Assembly: GCF_000701445.1 (NCBI RefSeq)
Contig: NZ_JNIX01000007.1
Span: 355,501-419,500 of the forward strand
Direction: 5' to 3'
Source of the DNA: Brevundimonas bacteroides DSM 4726
Lineage (GTDB): Bacteria; Pseudomonadota; Alphaproteobacteria; Caulobacterales; Caulobacteraceae
DNA: 64,000 nucleotides
Position numbers and translations under genes: made by a program. The notes under the pieces were generated by a model that saw nothing but the letters and a program-made list of their open reading frames with translations, was not told the DNA's origin and did no database searches. This document shows, piece by piece, positions 1 through 9,165 of this stretch (its first letter is position 1; each line of letters starts with the position of its first letter).

Positions 1-797
1 GGGGTGCCTGCCGCGCCAAGCCAGATGAACAGCACGTCGAGCGTCCGGCTCGCGAGGCTGTAACCCGCGTGATAGGCGCCGACGGCGGCGGGCCCCTGGA
101 ACACCTCCAGCAGGAAACGGTCGGTCGAGGCCATGACCAGCGTCAGGCTCAGTCCCGCCGCAATGGGATAGCCGTAGCGAGCGTAGGACCACAGGCGGTC
201 ACGATACAGGATGCCGCCCTTCGCTCGCCGGAGCTCGCCCGGCAGCACGAAGGGCAGGGTGAGGAGCGGCGCGAGCAGAAGGCCGATGAAGGGCGACGCC
301 GAACCCAGTCCCGCGAAGGCCGCCGCCACGCCGAAGCCGAAGCCGCCCAGGCTGACGAAGATGTCCATGGTTGCGGACGTCCTCACCTCTCCGGCGGCCC
401 GGAACCGCTCCTGCGCCAGCTTGGATAGGCAGCGGATCGGAATGCCGGCGAGCGCAATGCCGATGGTCAGCTTCATGTCGGGGCCGATCGGGGCCAGCCA
501 AAGCAGCAGCGCCATCAGCGGTAGGACAGCGGCGGTGACGACGGCGGCCGTGCGATAGAGCGTCAGGAAGTGGTCGGCCAGCGACTGGCCCTTCTCGGCG
601 GCCCAGAAACGCGCCATCGCCGCCTCCAGCCAGCTGAAGGTGGCGACGTGAAACAGGGTCATCACCGAAAAGGCGATGGCGTAGCGGCCGAAGTCCTCGG
701 GGCTCAGCAGTCGCGTGAAGACGACGATGGAGCCGAAGCCCACCAGCCCCTGGACGATGTTGGCGGGCAGATAGCCCCAGACACCTCGCCAGAACAT
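1..797 (-). CDS. Polysaccharide flippase (Wzx/PST type), 3' end outside window
   Basis: The frame opens with ATG at 797 and stays open to the window edge, giving at least 265 residues with no stop, so the C-terminus is missing. The translation is strongly hydrophobic with many alternating membrane segments. It starts MFWRGVWGYLPANIVQG and contains FTRLLSPEDFGRYAIAFSV, the usual N-terminal signature of polysaccharide transporters that flip lipid-linked sugar repeats across the inner membrane. It begins 13 bases after the stop of the upstream sugar transferase, so the two are very likely one operon for exopolysaccharide or holdfast-type glycan export. The exact sugar is unknown. A lipid II flippase of the MviN type is less likely given the neighbour. 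Confidence 0.85.
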   Translation of the reverse strand, partial: MFWRGVWGYLPANIVQGLVGFGSIVVFTRLLSPEDFGRYAIAFSVMTLFHVATFSWLEAAMARFWAAEKGQSLADHFLTLYRTAAVVTAAVLPLMALLLWLAPIGPDMKLTIGIALAGIPIRCLSKLAQERFRAAGEVRTSATMDIFVSLGGFGFGVAAAFAGLGSASPFIGLLLAPLLTLPFVLPGELRRAKGGILYRDRLWSYARYGYPIAAGLSLTLVMASTDRFLLEVFQGPAAVGAYHAGYSLASRTLDVLFIWLGAAGT

Positions 798-810
798 CAG
801 GGCGCTCCCG

Positions 811-2376
811 TCACCGCTGGGCCGCCCGGTCGCCGAGCAGCACGGGCACGGTGACCAGCATGATCCAGAGGTCGAGCCACAGCGACTGGCGCTCGATGTA
901 TTCAATGTCCAACCGCACGCGGGTGCGGACCTCGGCGGCGGTGTGCAGCGGCCCCCGCGAGCCCTTGATGGCGGCCCAGCCGGTCATGCCAGGCTTCATG
1001 CGGTGGCGGTGGGCGTATTCGGCGACCAGGCGCGCGCTCTCGACCTGGCCGGTCTTCATGCCGATGGCGTGGGGGCGGGGGCCGACCAGCGACATCTCGC
1101 CCCGCAGCACGTTGAACAGCTGGGGCAGTTCGTCGAGGCTGGTTTTCCTGATGAACCGGCCGACGCGGGTCACCCGGTCGTCGTCGGCGGTGACCTGGCG
1201 GCTGGCGGTGGCGTCGGCGGCCTCGTGGCGCATGGAGCGGAACTTCCAGACCACGATCTCCTCGTGATTGAAGCCGTGCCGCCGTTGGCGGAAGAAGATG
1301 GGGCCGGGGCTGTCGAGGCGGATGGCGAGCGCCGTGAGCGCGATCATCGGCGACAGCATGACCAGGGCGAAGGCACCGATCACCAGGTCCTGGATGCGCT
1401 TGTTGAAGGCGCGCCGATCATCGTCGATGGGGCCGTCCAGCGAGGCCAGCGGCGCGCGGGCCAGCCGGTCCAATGCCGCGCCGCGCTCCGACGCGTCGAC
1501 TGGATCGACCAGCAGGGTGACCTCGTTGGGCAGGGTCGACAGCCGCGCGGTCAGCTCGCGCACCCGCGCCTCGGCCTTGGGGTCGAGCGCCAGCACGATC
1601 TTGTCGACATAGGGGGTCATGCGATGCGTCATCAGCGCTTCGGCGTCGCCGAGCACGGGAACGCCCGCCACGGTCTCAGGCGAGCGGGCCAGGCGGTCGT
1701 CGAAGACGCCCAGAACATTGATGTCGCGGCGCTGAAGGGCGTCGCGGATCAGGCGTTCGGCGTGGCGGGTCGCTCCGACCAGCACGATGTTGGGGGTAAG
1801 CGCCCCCCTCGCGCGCCAGTCCGCGACCATGAGGCTCCAGGCCAGGTGCGAGCCGTAAAGCGCGACGGCGACAAAGGCTGTCCAGAGGATCGTCGTCGAG
1901 AAATCCGGTCGCCCAGACGAGAGCATCGCCTCGAGAAGTGTGGCCGTCAGGCCACCCGTGACCGCCAAGCCCGTGACCGTCGCGAGATGGAGCGGCAGCC
2001 CTTGGCCGCGTTCAAACCGATAAAGGCTCAGCGAGCGCAAGCTGCCGAGCACGAACAGGGCACCGATGGCCAAGGGAAGCAGGTCGGCCAGCGGCGAGGC
2101 CATCAGCCCGCCGGGCGACGACAGAATCAGCGCCGCCGTCGTGATCGCACCGACGATCGCCACATCGATCGTCCGGAACCAGTGAACCGCCAGCCGCGAA
2201 GCGTGCCTCTGACGGGCATTCAGCCAGACCTCGGGCCGGAAGGGGCCTCGCCGCGCCTTGCCGTCGCCCTGGGGCGTTAGGGTTCGCGCCGCCAGGGCCT
2301 GGAGGGCGGAGGCGTCCAGCCGGGCGTCCGCGCCGCGCGTCAGGTCGAAGGCCGTGGTCATGCCCCCAGCATGCAC
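811..2376 (-). CDS. Polyprenyl-phosphate sugar phosphotransferase (exopolysaccharide initiation)
   Basis: The protein (521 aa) has the layout of WcaJ/PssY-type enzymes. It has N-terminal membrane helices (about 65-170), a nucleotide-binding-like middle part (LVGATRHAERLI near 200), and a C-terminal bacterial sugar transferase domain from about 320. The C-terminal domain carries SPGPIFFRQRRHGFN, VWKFRSMR, TSLDELPQLFNVLRGEMSLVG and PRP. Such enzymes move a hexose-1-phosphate from a UDP-sugar to undecaprenyl phosphate in the inner membrane, starting repeat-unit assembly. Caulobacter has several redundant paralogues (HfsE, PssY, PssZ), so a precise symbol cannot be given. ATG 2376 has a GGGGG stretch at suitable spacing; ATG 2361 is an alternative. 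Confidence 0.9.
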   Translation of the reverse strand: MHAGGMTTAFDLTRGADARLDASALQALAARTLTPQGDGKARRGPFRPEVWLNARQRHASRLAVHWFRTIDVAIVGAITTAALILSSPGGLMASPLADLLPLAIGALFVLGSLRSLSLYRFERGQGLPLHLATVTGLAVTGGLTATLLEAMLSSGRPDFSTTILWTAFVAVALYGSHLAWSLMVADWRARGALTPNIVLVGATRHAERLIRDALQRRDINVLGVFDDRLARSPETVAGVPVLGDAEALMTHRMTPYVDKIVLALDPKAEARVRELTARLSTLPNEVTLLVDPVDASERGAALDRLARAPLASLDGPIDDDRRAFNKRIQDLVIGAFALVMLSPMIALTALAIRLDSPGPIFFRQRRHGFNHEEIVVWKFRSMRHEAADATASRQVTADDDRVTRVGRFIRKTSLDELPQLFNVLRGEMSLVGPRPHAIGMKTGQVESARLVAEYAHRHRMKPGMTGWAAIKGSRGPLHTAAEVRTRVRLDIEYIERQSLWLDLWIMLVTVPVLLGDRAAQR

Positions 2377-2512
2377 AGCCCCCGTGGATGTCGCGTTAAC
2401 GGCTGGGGCGAACGCGCGACGGTTCGACGACGAAAGGCGGCTTGGCCCCGCGCGCCGGCCGTGGTCAAAAGACGGCGAGGGGTCGTCGACCCACCGACCG
2501 GGAGAGTTGTTG

Positions 2513-4975
2513 TTGCAGAAGTTCGCGCCGTCCGTCCGTCATCGTCTGGGGGCCTCGGCCGCCGCCGCCGTCCTGCTGTTCGCCTCGGGGGCGCTGGCGC
2601 AGCAGGCGCCTATCGTCCAGCCCGGCGCGCCCGGTCAGGCAAGCCGCACCCTGCAAGGCGCCGAAGCGTCGCGCATCGCCGATAACCGCTATTCCGACGA
2701 CGACGTGCAGTTCATGCAGGACATGATCCTGCATCACAGCCAGGCCGTGGAAATGGCGAACCTGGTTCAGGAGCGCACCAACACCCAAGCCATCCGCGAC
2801 ATCGCCGGGCGCATCAACGCCTCCCAGGCCGACGAGATCGAGTTCATGCGCGGCTGGCTGACCGAGCGCGGCGAAGCCGCCCCCAACCCGGCCGCCGGCC
2901 ATGCGATGGCGGGCATGGACCACGCGGGAATGGATCACTCGGCGCACGGCGCCGGGCACGCTGGCATGAAGGGCATGGCCACGGCCGAACAACTGGCGGC
3001 GCTCCGGGCGGCGTCGGGCGCCGAGTTCGACCGGCAGTTCCTGAACCTGATGATCGCCCACCACGAGGGCGCCGTGACCATGGTGTCGGACCTGCTGGGT
3101 CGTTCGGGTTCGGCCTATGACCCGGTGCTGTTCCGCTTCGTCAACGACATCACCAGCGAGCAGACGGCGGAGATCAATCGCATGTCGCTCCTCCTGCGCG
3201 AGCAGGTCGGCGATCCGCGCAGCACGCTCGCGGCCGGCTTCCGTGACGCCGGTCAGGCCGCGTCCAACCTGACGCTGGTGGCCAGCCTGCCCAAGCCGAC
3301 GGGCTTCTTCGACCCGGCGAACCCCGAGGGTCTGCCGCCGCCGATCCCTGCACGCAACGACACCGACGAGACCCCGGCGTCGCCGTCGGGCCAGTTCGGC
3401 AGCCGCGGGCCCTTCCTCAGCTTCGCCAACACAGACATGGCTTTCTCGGGCGATCTGCTGGCGGTCGGCAACTATCATGGCTTCAACCTGTATCGTCTCA
3501 GCGACGCCTCGCCAGAGCCGCAACTGATCTCCTCGGTGGTCTGCCCCGGCGGCCAGGGCGACGTCTCCATCCACGGCGACCTGCTGCTGATGTCGGTGGA
3601 ATCCAACAACGGCCGCGTCGACTGCGGTCGCCAGGGCGTGGGCGACGGGCCGCAGCCGGATCGCTTCCGGGGCGTGCGCATCTTCGACATCTCGGACCGC
3701 ACCAATCCGGTGCAGGTCGGACAGGTGCAGACCTGCCGTGGCTCGCACACCCACTCGGTCGTTTCGGCGGATGACCGTCGCCTGATTGTCTACAACTCCG
3801 GCACTGCTGGCGTGCGTGACGACGAGGAACTGGCCGGATGCGTCGTTGGTCTGCCGGGTGACCAGGACACCGCCCTGTTCAGCATCGACGTGATCGAGAT
3901 CCCGCTGGCCGATCCGTCGCGCTCCCGCATCATCGACAGTCCGCGTGTCTTCGCCGACGATGTGACCGGCGCTGTCGCCGGCCTGTGGCGCGGCGGTGAC
4001 CACGGCGAGGGCACCCAGACCACCAGTGTCACCAACCAGTGCCACGACATCACCCTGTTCCCGGACGGCAACCTCGCGGGGGGGGCCTGCTCGGGCAACG
4101 GCATCCTGATGGACATCTCCAATCCGGCCGCTCCGCGCCGGATCGCGGCGGTGAACGATCCGGGCTTCGCTTACTGGCACTCGGCCACGTTCAACAACGA
4201 CGGCACCAAGGTTGTGTTCACCGACGAGTGGGGCGGGGGCGGGCGTCCGCGCTGCCGTGTCCAGGATCCCCAGACCTGGGGCGCCAACGCCATCTACGAC
4301 ATCGTCGACAACCAGCTGGTGTTCCGCAGCTACTACAAGCTGCCGGGCGCCCAGACGGCGCGCGAGAACTGCGTGGCCCACAACGGCTCGCTGATCCCGG
4401 TGCCGGGGCGCGACCTGTTTGTTCAGGCCTGGTACCAGGGCGGCCTGTCGATCAGCGACTTCACCGACTCGGCCAATCCGCGCGAGATCGCCTATTTCGA
4501 CCGCGGCCCGCTCAGCGAGCAGCACGACATCCTGGGCGGCTTCTGGTCGGTCTACTGGTACGACGGCCGCATCTATGGCACCGAAATCGCGCGCGGTCTG
4601 GACGTGCTGGAGCTGACGCCCAGCGAGCACCTGACCGAGAACGAGATCGCGGCGGCCCGCATGGCTCAGCAAGGCGAGACCGTGAACCCGCAGCAGCAGT
4701 TCCGGGTGACCTGGCCGGCGCATCCGGTCGTGGCCCGGGCCTACCTGGACCAGCTGACCCGCGACGGCGGCCTTCCCGCCGATCAGATCGCCTCGGTAAC
4801 GCAGGCCATCGACACAGCCGCCGCGCTAATGGAATCGGAGGGGTCCGATCCTGCTGTGGCGCAACGACTGCGCGCTCTGGCTGCTCAGGTCGGTGCCTCT
4901 GGCGCGGATCTGGCGTCCCGGCGGCGAGCAGGTCTGGCGGACACGCTCAACGGCATTGCCGCTAGAGTGGGATGA
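2513..4975 (+). CDS. Secreted DUF305 and LVIVD-repeat fusion protein
   Basis: I start the gene at TTG 2513, eight bases after GGAG at 2501. This gives a signal peptide with an A-rich core and cleavage after SGALA (residue 29), hence 820 aa. Three TTG codons lie in a row (2507, 2510, 2513), so the start is uncertain by two codons. The N-terminal DUF305 part has two ferritin-like halves, each with a paired histidine motif (FMQDMILHHSQAVEMA and FLNLMIAHHEGAVTM). A Met/His-rich linker (MAGMDHAGMDHS and following) joins them, which suggests copper or other metal binding. From about residue 300 there are LVIVD-type beta-propeller repeats (VRIFDISDRTNPVQVG, GILMDISNPAAPRRI). An extracytoplasmic metal-handling or surface role is inferred. 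The gene stands alone. Confidence 0.85.
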   Translation: MQKFAPSVRHRLGASAAAAVLLFASGALAQQAPIVQPGAPGQASRTLQGAEASRIADNRYSDDDVQFMQDMILHHSQAVEMANLVQERTNTQAIRDIAGRINASQADEIEFMRGWLTERGEAAPNPAAGHAMAGMDHAGMDHSAHGAGHAGMKGMATAEQLAALRAASGAEFDRQFLNLMIAHHEGAVTMVSDLLGRSGSAYDPVLFRFVNDITSEQTAEINRMSLLLREQVGDPRSTLAAGFRDAGQAASNLTLVASLPKPTGFFDPANPEGLPPPIPARNDTDETPASPSGQFGSRGPFLSFANTDMAFSGDLLAVGNYHGFNLYRLSDASPEPQLISSVVCPGGQGDVSIHGDLLLMSVESNNGRVDCGRQGVGDGPQPDRFRGVRIFDISDRTNPVQVGQVQTCRGSHTHSVVSADDRRLIVYNSGTAGVRDDEELAGCVVGLPGDQDTALFSIDVIEIPLADPSRSRIIDSPRVFADDVTGAVAGLWRGGDHGEGTQTTSVTNQCHDITLFPDGNLAGGACSGNGILMDISNPAAPRRIAAVNDPGFAYWHSATFNNDGTKVVFTDEWGGGGRPRCRVQDPQTWGANAIYDIVDNQLVFRSYYKLPGAQTARENCVAHNGSLIPVPGRDLFVQAWYQGGLSISDFTDSANPREIAYFDRGPLSEQHDILGGFWSVYWYDGRIYGTEIARGLDVLELTPSEHLTENEIAAARMAQQGETVNPQQQFRVTWPAHPVVARAYLDQLTRDGGLPADQIASVTQAIDTAAALMESEGSDPAVAQRLRALAAQVGASGADLASRRRAGLADTLNGIAARVG

Positions 4976-4981
4976 CGAACC

Positions 4982-5008
4982 GTGGGGTCGATCGGCCGTC
5001 GACCCCAC
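4982..5008 (+). terminator. Perfect 10-bp hairpin after the DUF305 gene
   Basis: GTGGGGTCGA and TCGACCCCAC pair perfectly around a 7-base loop, seven bases after the stop of the DUF305-LVIVD gene. No T-run follows, so it may act as an RNA 3' stabiliser or a weak terminator rather than a classical intrinsic one. Confidence 0.5.
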
Positions 5009-5118
5009 ACACCGCTCTGGCGATCGGTCCGGCCGTCGCAGGCTGCGGTTCGGGCTGGGGGCCTAATGTTGTCCACTAAGCGCAGTGAATGTCGTACCGG
5101 GTCTCAACGAGCAGCCGG

Positions 5119-5208
<90 letters not shown>

Positions 5209-5301
5209 GCGGGGACCAAGCGCTCGGTTGAAAGCGAGGCGCTTCTCTAATCGGGCCGGGCGGGTGCCGCAAGCCGGAAGTTCGTCAATCAGCCGGCAGG
5301 C

Positions 5302-6243
5302 TTAGCGGAGTGCGGGCAGGGCCAGACCCGGCGCATGCCCGTCGGAGCTGGAGGCCCCGGTGTAGCGGAATAGCTCGGCAGGGCGTCCCCCTGTTCCCGT
5401 CGACACACGCCCGGTTGGTGCGACGAGGCCCGTGCGTTCCACACCGCGGCGGAAGTTTTGCTTGTGCAGGTTCAGCGCCACCACGGCCTCGGCTGCAGCT
5501 TGCAGTTCAGACAGGGTGAAGGTGCCAGGCGTGAGCTCGAACAGCACGGGGCGATATCGCAGCTTGCTTCTCAGACGGCCTAAGCCGGTAGCCAGGATAC
5601 GCCGGTGATCGGACGCCATCGCCCGATCCTCCAGGATCGGGGGTCGCGCATCGTCGCGGTCGCGGCCCGCCTCGGCGACCAGCCCGGCCTCATACAGAAG
5701 CTCAAAACGCTCCAGCACCCGCGCCTCGTCCCAGCGTTGGGACGCCTCGCTCGGAAACAGGGCGTCGATCCTGGCTTTGCGGCGGGGATCCCGTGCAGCC
5801 CATTCCGACAGACTGCGCATAATCGCGGCCAGTGCCACCCGACCGCCCCCGCGGCCGTCTTCCCACGGAAACAAGTCCAGCACAGCCGTCCAGCGGGCAC
5901 CTGGCGGGGTCATGTCGACGGCGTCCGAGGTCAGGGCCAGGTAGCCGACCGAAATCTCGCGCCGCTGATCTGGTCCGGGTGTGGCGCGCGGGGCGTTCCG
6001 GCCTGCGTCACCGAAGGTGTAGAGCTGCTCGACAAAACCCAGCTTGAAACCGGTCTGGGCCGTCACGAAAGCCCGCAACGCGAGCTCGAACGTCCGGTCG
6101 TGGGCGGGGTCGAAGGGACCGGAGGGCAGGGCTAGTTCACCCTCCGCAGTCTCGGTGGTCAGGACGCAGAGACGGCCGGAATGCAGGGCCATGACCACAG
6201 CCGACAGGCTGATCCGCACTCCATGTTCCCCGCCCCAGCTCAT
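5302..6243 (-). CDS. Nudix-like plus winged-helix regulator, NrtR/NadQ type
   Basis: The 313-residue protein has a Nudix-fold N-terminal half (residues about 10-130, with LPSGPFDPAHDRTFELALRA). The complete Nudix-box pattern of hydrolases is not obvious, as in transcriptional regulators that keep the fold only for ligand binding. The C-terminal part (about 215-290) contains LFELTPGTFTLSELQAAAEAV and LNLHKQNFRRGVERTGLV. These match the winged-helix part of NrtR-type repressors and of the alphaproteobacterial NAD regulator often called NadQ. A role in controlling NAD synthesis genes is inferred from the family; none of those genes is beside it. It follows the HD hydrolase gene by three bases and is probably co-transcribed with it. 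Confidence 0.75.
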   Translation of the reverse strand: MSWGGEHGVRISLSAVVMALHSGRLCVLTTETAEGELALPSGPFDPAHDRTFELALRAFVTAQTGFKLGFVEQLYTFGDAGRNAPRATPGPDQRREISVGYLALTSDAVDMTPPGARWTAVLDLFPWEDGRGGGRVALAAIMRSLSEWAARDPRRKARIDALFPSEASQRWDEARVLERFELLYEAGLVAEAGRDRDDARPPILEDRAMASDHRRILATGLGRLRSKLRYRPVLFELTPGTFTLSELQAAAEAVVALNLHKQNFRRGVERTGLVAPTGRVSTGTGGRPAELFRYTGASSSDGHAPGLALPALR

Positions 6244-6246
6244 GCC

Positions 6247-6912
6247 CTATTCCGTGTGCCAGGCGTCGGGCCCGGTCAGCACGCCCATGGCCTCGGACAG
6301 GATGCGGTAGCGTTCGACGTATCGCGCCTGCGCCTGGGCTGGCGGCAGGGGGTCGATGGCCAGGTCGTATCCGGCGGGCGGCGCGCCGAAGAAGCCCAGG
6401 GCCTCAGTCTCCGTAAACCCCGCCAACTGCGTCGCCTCGAAGAAAGCGCAGGCCTTGTCTGCTGACTTGATCAGCTTCTTGATCTCGAGCGGCGTCTTGG
6501 CGGGCAGGCCGAAGCGGACATGGATCGCGTCCTCCAGCCGCGCCTCGAAGGCCTTGTAGCTGACGCCCAGCGCCGCCTTGAACGGCGAGATCATGTCGCC
6601 GATCACGTATTCCGACGCGTCGTGCAGCAGGGCCGCCAGTCGCCATTTCGGCTCCAGCCCCGGCCGGATGTGGGCGGCGATCTCCTCGACGACGCAGGAA
6701 TGCTGGGCGACCGAGAAGGCGTGCTCGCCGATGGTCTGGCCGTTCCAGCGGGCGACGCGGGCCAGGCCGTGGGCGATGTCCTCGATCTCGATGTCGAAGG
6801 GCGAGGGATCGAGCAGGTCCAGCCGGCGGCCGGACAGCATCCGTTGCCAGGCGCGCGGCGCGGGCTTGGGGGCGGTGCGGCGGGCGGGCTTGCGGGCGGT
6901 CGAGGCGTCCAA
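6247..6912 (-). CDS. HD-domain phosphohydrolase (YfbR-like)
   Basis: This is a 221-residue cytoplasmic protein with a basic, proline-rich N-terminal tail of about 25 residues and then an HD domain. Metal-ligand motifs are visible: histidines in GQTIGEHAFSVAQHS, the HD pair in LAALLHDASEYVIGD, and a later aspartate in IKSADKACAFFEA. This pattern matches predicted 5'-deoxynucleotidases and related HD hydrolases acting on nucleotides. Substrate is not known from sequence. It sits directly upstream of the Nudix/winged-helix regulator with a three-base gap, which hints at a shared role in nucleotide or NAD metabolism. Confidence 0.8.
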   Translation of the reverse strand: MDASTARKPARRTAPKPAPRAWQRMLSGRRLDLLDPSPFDIEIEDIAHGLARVARWNGQTIGEHAFSVAQHSCVVEEIAAHIRPGLEPKWRLAALLHDASEYVIGDMISPFKAALGVSYKAFEARLEDAIHVRFGLPAKTPLEIKKLIKSADKACAFFEATQLAGFTETEALGFFGAPPAGYDLAIDPLPPAQAQARYVERYRILSEAMGVLTGPDAWHTE

Positions 6913-6976
6913 GGCGGCTTCCTGTCGGTCGGCGGGTCAGGTGACCCATCCCGCGCTCAGGATCAAGCGCCGCCGA

Positions 6977-7870
6977 TCACTCGCCGACGTTCAGCGTCAC
7001 CAGATCGCGCGCCGAGTCCAGCACCCCGTCACTGTTGCGATCCTTGGCCTTGACGATGGCGATGACGACAGGGCCGCCGCTCGGACCGCGCGCCTCGAAG
7101 CCGACCAGCCGCCAGCCTTCGTCGGCCGGACGGTCGTCGGTCAGGATGTAGGTGGTGCGGATCGCCTCGCCGGGAATGCGGGTGCGGATCTCGGCCGCAT
7201 CGTCCCGGGCCTGGACGCTGACGGTCTCGTCCTCGGACGACACGTCGACGCTGCCCGAGGCGTCATCGGCCTCGATGGAGAAGCCGCCGATCCGGACGCT
7301 GGCCTTGTCCCCTTCCGCATCGACCGTCAGCCCCGGCAGGCGGACGTTGGCGCGGTCGCCTTCGGCGTCGACGGCGACGCCCGGCATGCGCACCCGCGCG
7401 CTCTCCGCGGAGGCGTCGGCGGACGCATCGGCCGCCGCTCGAGCCTCGGCCCTCGCGGCGCCGGCTTCCACGCGCGCCGCGTCGGCTTCCGCTCGCGCCT
7501 CGGACGCCTCGCGCGACGCGGCCAGGGACGCCGCCGTGTGCGGCATGGAGGCCATCAGATCCTGCTCGAACCGGTCCAGGATGGTCTCGATGGGCTGGTC
7601 GTCCAGCCGCACCAGCTTCAGCGACACCTCTGCGCCGCGCGGGCCGGTGTAGACGCAGTGTTCGCCGCCGTCGTGGGCCGAGCCCTTGCGGGTCAGAACG
7701 CCGATCGTCTCGGGGCACTGCAGGGTGTCGATGACCTTCAGCACGCCCTTGCCGTCGGTCTGGGTCTCGGTCGCCGAGATGCGCACGGAGTTGTCGCCGT
7801 CGCAGGCGCCAAGAACCAGCCCTGGCAGCAGGGCGGCGAGGCAGATCGGTGCGAGCGCGGGCAGACGCAT
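6977..7870 (-). CDS. Lipoprotein with Ala-rich coil and three short repeats
   Basis: The 297-residue protein has a lipoprotein signal: LLPGLVLGAC places the lipidated cysteine at residue 23. Residues about 110-160 are almost only Ala, Glu, Arg, Ser and Asp and should form a helix or coiled coil. Three consecutive repeats of about 15 residues follow: VRMPGVAVDAEGDRA, VRLPGLTVDAEGDKA and VRIGGFSIEADDASG. The C-terminal part ends in DRNSDGVLDSARDLVTLNV, which looks like a small acidic, possibly calcium-binding, loop. I do not recognise a characterised family. The location would be periplasmic or outer membrane. It is preceded by moxR on the same strand, with a separate promoter possible in the 113-base gap. 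Confidence 0.75.
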   Translation of the reverse strand: MRLPALAPICLAALLPGLVLGACDGDNSVRISATETQTDGKGVLKVIDTLQCPETIGVLTRKGSAHDGGEHCVYTGPRGAEVSLKLVRLDDQPIETILDRFEQDLMASMPHTAASLAASREASEARAEADAARVEAGAARAEARAAADASADASAESARVRMPGVAVDAEGDRANVRLPGLTVDAEGDKASVRIGGFSIEADDASGSVDVSSEDETVSVQARDDAAEIRTRIPGEAIRTTYILTDDRPADEGWRLVGFEARGPSGGPVVIAIVKAKDRNSDGVLDSARDLVTLNVGE

Positions 7871-7983
7871 TCAGGCGGTCCTTTCAGCCTTCCCTTCGAA
7901 CAAAAACAGCCGCTGTTCCAGTGAAATCGCGGTAAGGCGTCTGACGATATCTGTTCGTCGCATGTGCAGAATGCGTCGTTTTT

Positions 7984-8856
7984 CTAGCCGCCGGGACGCG
8001 CGCCTTCCCGTCGATTGAGGAACGCTAGCCGCTCGAACAGATGCACGTCCTGCTCGTTCTTGAGCAGGGCACCATGCAGGGGCGGGATCAACTTGTGCGG
8101 GTGGGTCTCGCGCAGCGTCTCGGGCTGGACATCGTCCACCATGAGCAGCTTCAACCAGTCAAGAAGCTCCGATGTCGACGGCTTCTTCTTCAGGCCCGGC
8201 GTGTCGCGGATCTCGTAGAAGGTCTTCAGCGCCTCCGAGACCAGGCGCGGCTTGATCCCGGGGAAGTGCACCCCGACGATGGCCTTCATCGTCTCGTCGT
8301 CGGGGAAGCGGATGTAGTGGAAGAAGCACCGGCGCAGGAAGGCGTCGGGCAGTTCCTTCTCATTGTTCGAGGTGATGACGACCACGGGACGCACCGCCGC
8401 CTTGATGGTCTCGCCGGTCTCCTGGACGAAGAACTCCATGCGATCAAGTTCCTGCAGCAGGTCGTTGGGAAACTCGATATCGGCCTTGTCGATCTCGTCG
8501 ATCAGCAGCACGGGGCGGACCAGGCTGGTAAAGGCCTCCCACAGCTTGCCGGGCTTCAGATAGTTGCGGACGTCATGAACCCGCTCGTCGCCCAGCTGGC
8601 TGTCGCGCAGGCGGCTGACGGCGTCGTATTCGTACAGGCCGTTGTGGGCCTTCGTCGTCGACTTGATGTGCCAGGTGATGAGCGGTGCGTTTAGCGCCTT
8701 GGCCAGCTCATAGGCCAGCACCGTCTTGCCGGTGCCCGGTTCGCCCTTGATCAGCAGCGGCCGCTCCAGCGCCACGGCGGCGTTGACCGCAATCTTCAGG
8801 TCCTGGGTGGCGATATAGTCCGAGGTGCCCTCGAACCGGTCGGTCGGCCGCGTCAT
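7984..8856 (-). CDS. MoxR-family AAA+ ATPase
   Basis: This is a 290-residue AAA+ protein. Walker A is GEPGTGKT at residues 38-45, Walker B is PVLLIDEIDKAD, and sensor 1 is in PVVVITSNNEKELPDAF. The length and motif spacing fit the small MoxR group, whose members act as chaperone-like ATPases that mature or activate partner proteins, often ones with a von Willebrand A domain. No such partner gene is adjacent in this window, so the client cannot be named. Start ATG 8856 gives the usual MTRPTDRFEGTSDYIAT beginning. Confidence 0.92.
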   Translation of the reverse strand: MTRPTDRFEGTSDYIATQDLKIAVNAAVALERPLLIKGEPGTGKTVLAYELAKALNAPLITWHIKSTTKAHNGLYEYDAVSRLRDSQLGDERVHDVRNYLKPGKLWEAFTSLVRPVLLIDEIDKADIEFPNDLLQELDRMEFFVQETGETIKAAVRPVVVITSNNEKELPDAFLRRCFFHYIRFPDDETMKAIVGVHFPGIKPRLVSEALKTFYEIRDTPGLKKKPSTSELLDWLKLLMVDDVQPETLRETHPHKLIPPLHGALLKNEQDVHLFERLAFLNRREGARPGG

Positions 8857-8937
8857 GGATGGCTCCGGTTGCTCGAGCCAGCCCTAGCCGATGACGCGGC
8901 CGGTTAACAACGATCAGTTTGCTCCAGGGCCTTGCAT

Positions 8938-9165
8938 TCAGGTGATCCGCTTGGGCGTTGCCGGGTCGCTTGCCGGGAAGGTTTCCTCGATGCCTTCATC
9001 GACCAAGGCTTCCTGGCGGTTCTCCGCCTCGGCCTCGTGTTCGGCCAGGTGGTCGTGCTTGTTCTCGCCCAGCGGGGCGACGGGGCGAACGGGCGCGACG
9101 TCCGCATCGTGGTCGTCTTTCGCAGAACCGCCTGCAACGGCGTTCAAGGCGTCGATGTGGGTCAT
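8938..9165 (-). CDS. Small conserved acidic protein (EETFPASDP motif)
   Basis: A 75-residue acidic, histidine-containing protein with no membrane segment. The C-terminal stretch VDEGIEETFPASDPATPKRI is a motif seen in many small alphaproteobacterial proteins of unknown function. Its start codon overlaps the stop of the upstream acidic protein gene by four bases (ATGA), so the two are translationally coupled. No function can be assigned. Confidence 0.7.
   Translation of the reverse strand: MTHIDALNAVAGGSAKDDHDADVAPVRPVAPLGENKHDHLAEHEAEAENRQEALVDEGIEETFPASDPATPKRIT

Noticed and set aside
943..2280. 445-codon plus-strand frame opposite the sugar transferase
   Set aside because: The minus-strand translation carries the complete sugar transferase motifs.
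2465..4723. 752-codon open frame on the minus strand opposite the DUF305-LVIVD gene
   Set aside because: It is a shadow: the plus strand shows signal peptide and family motifs, while this translation is His/Arg/Val-rich with no motif.
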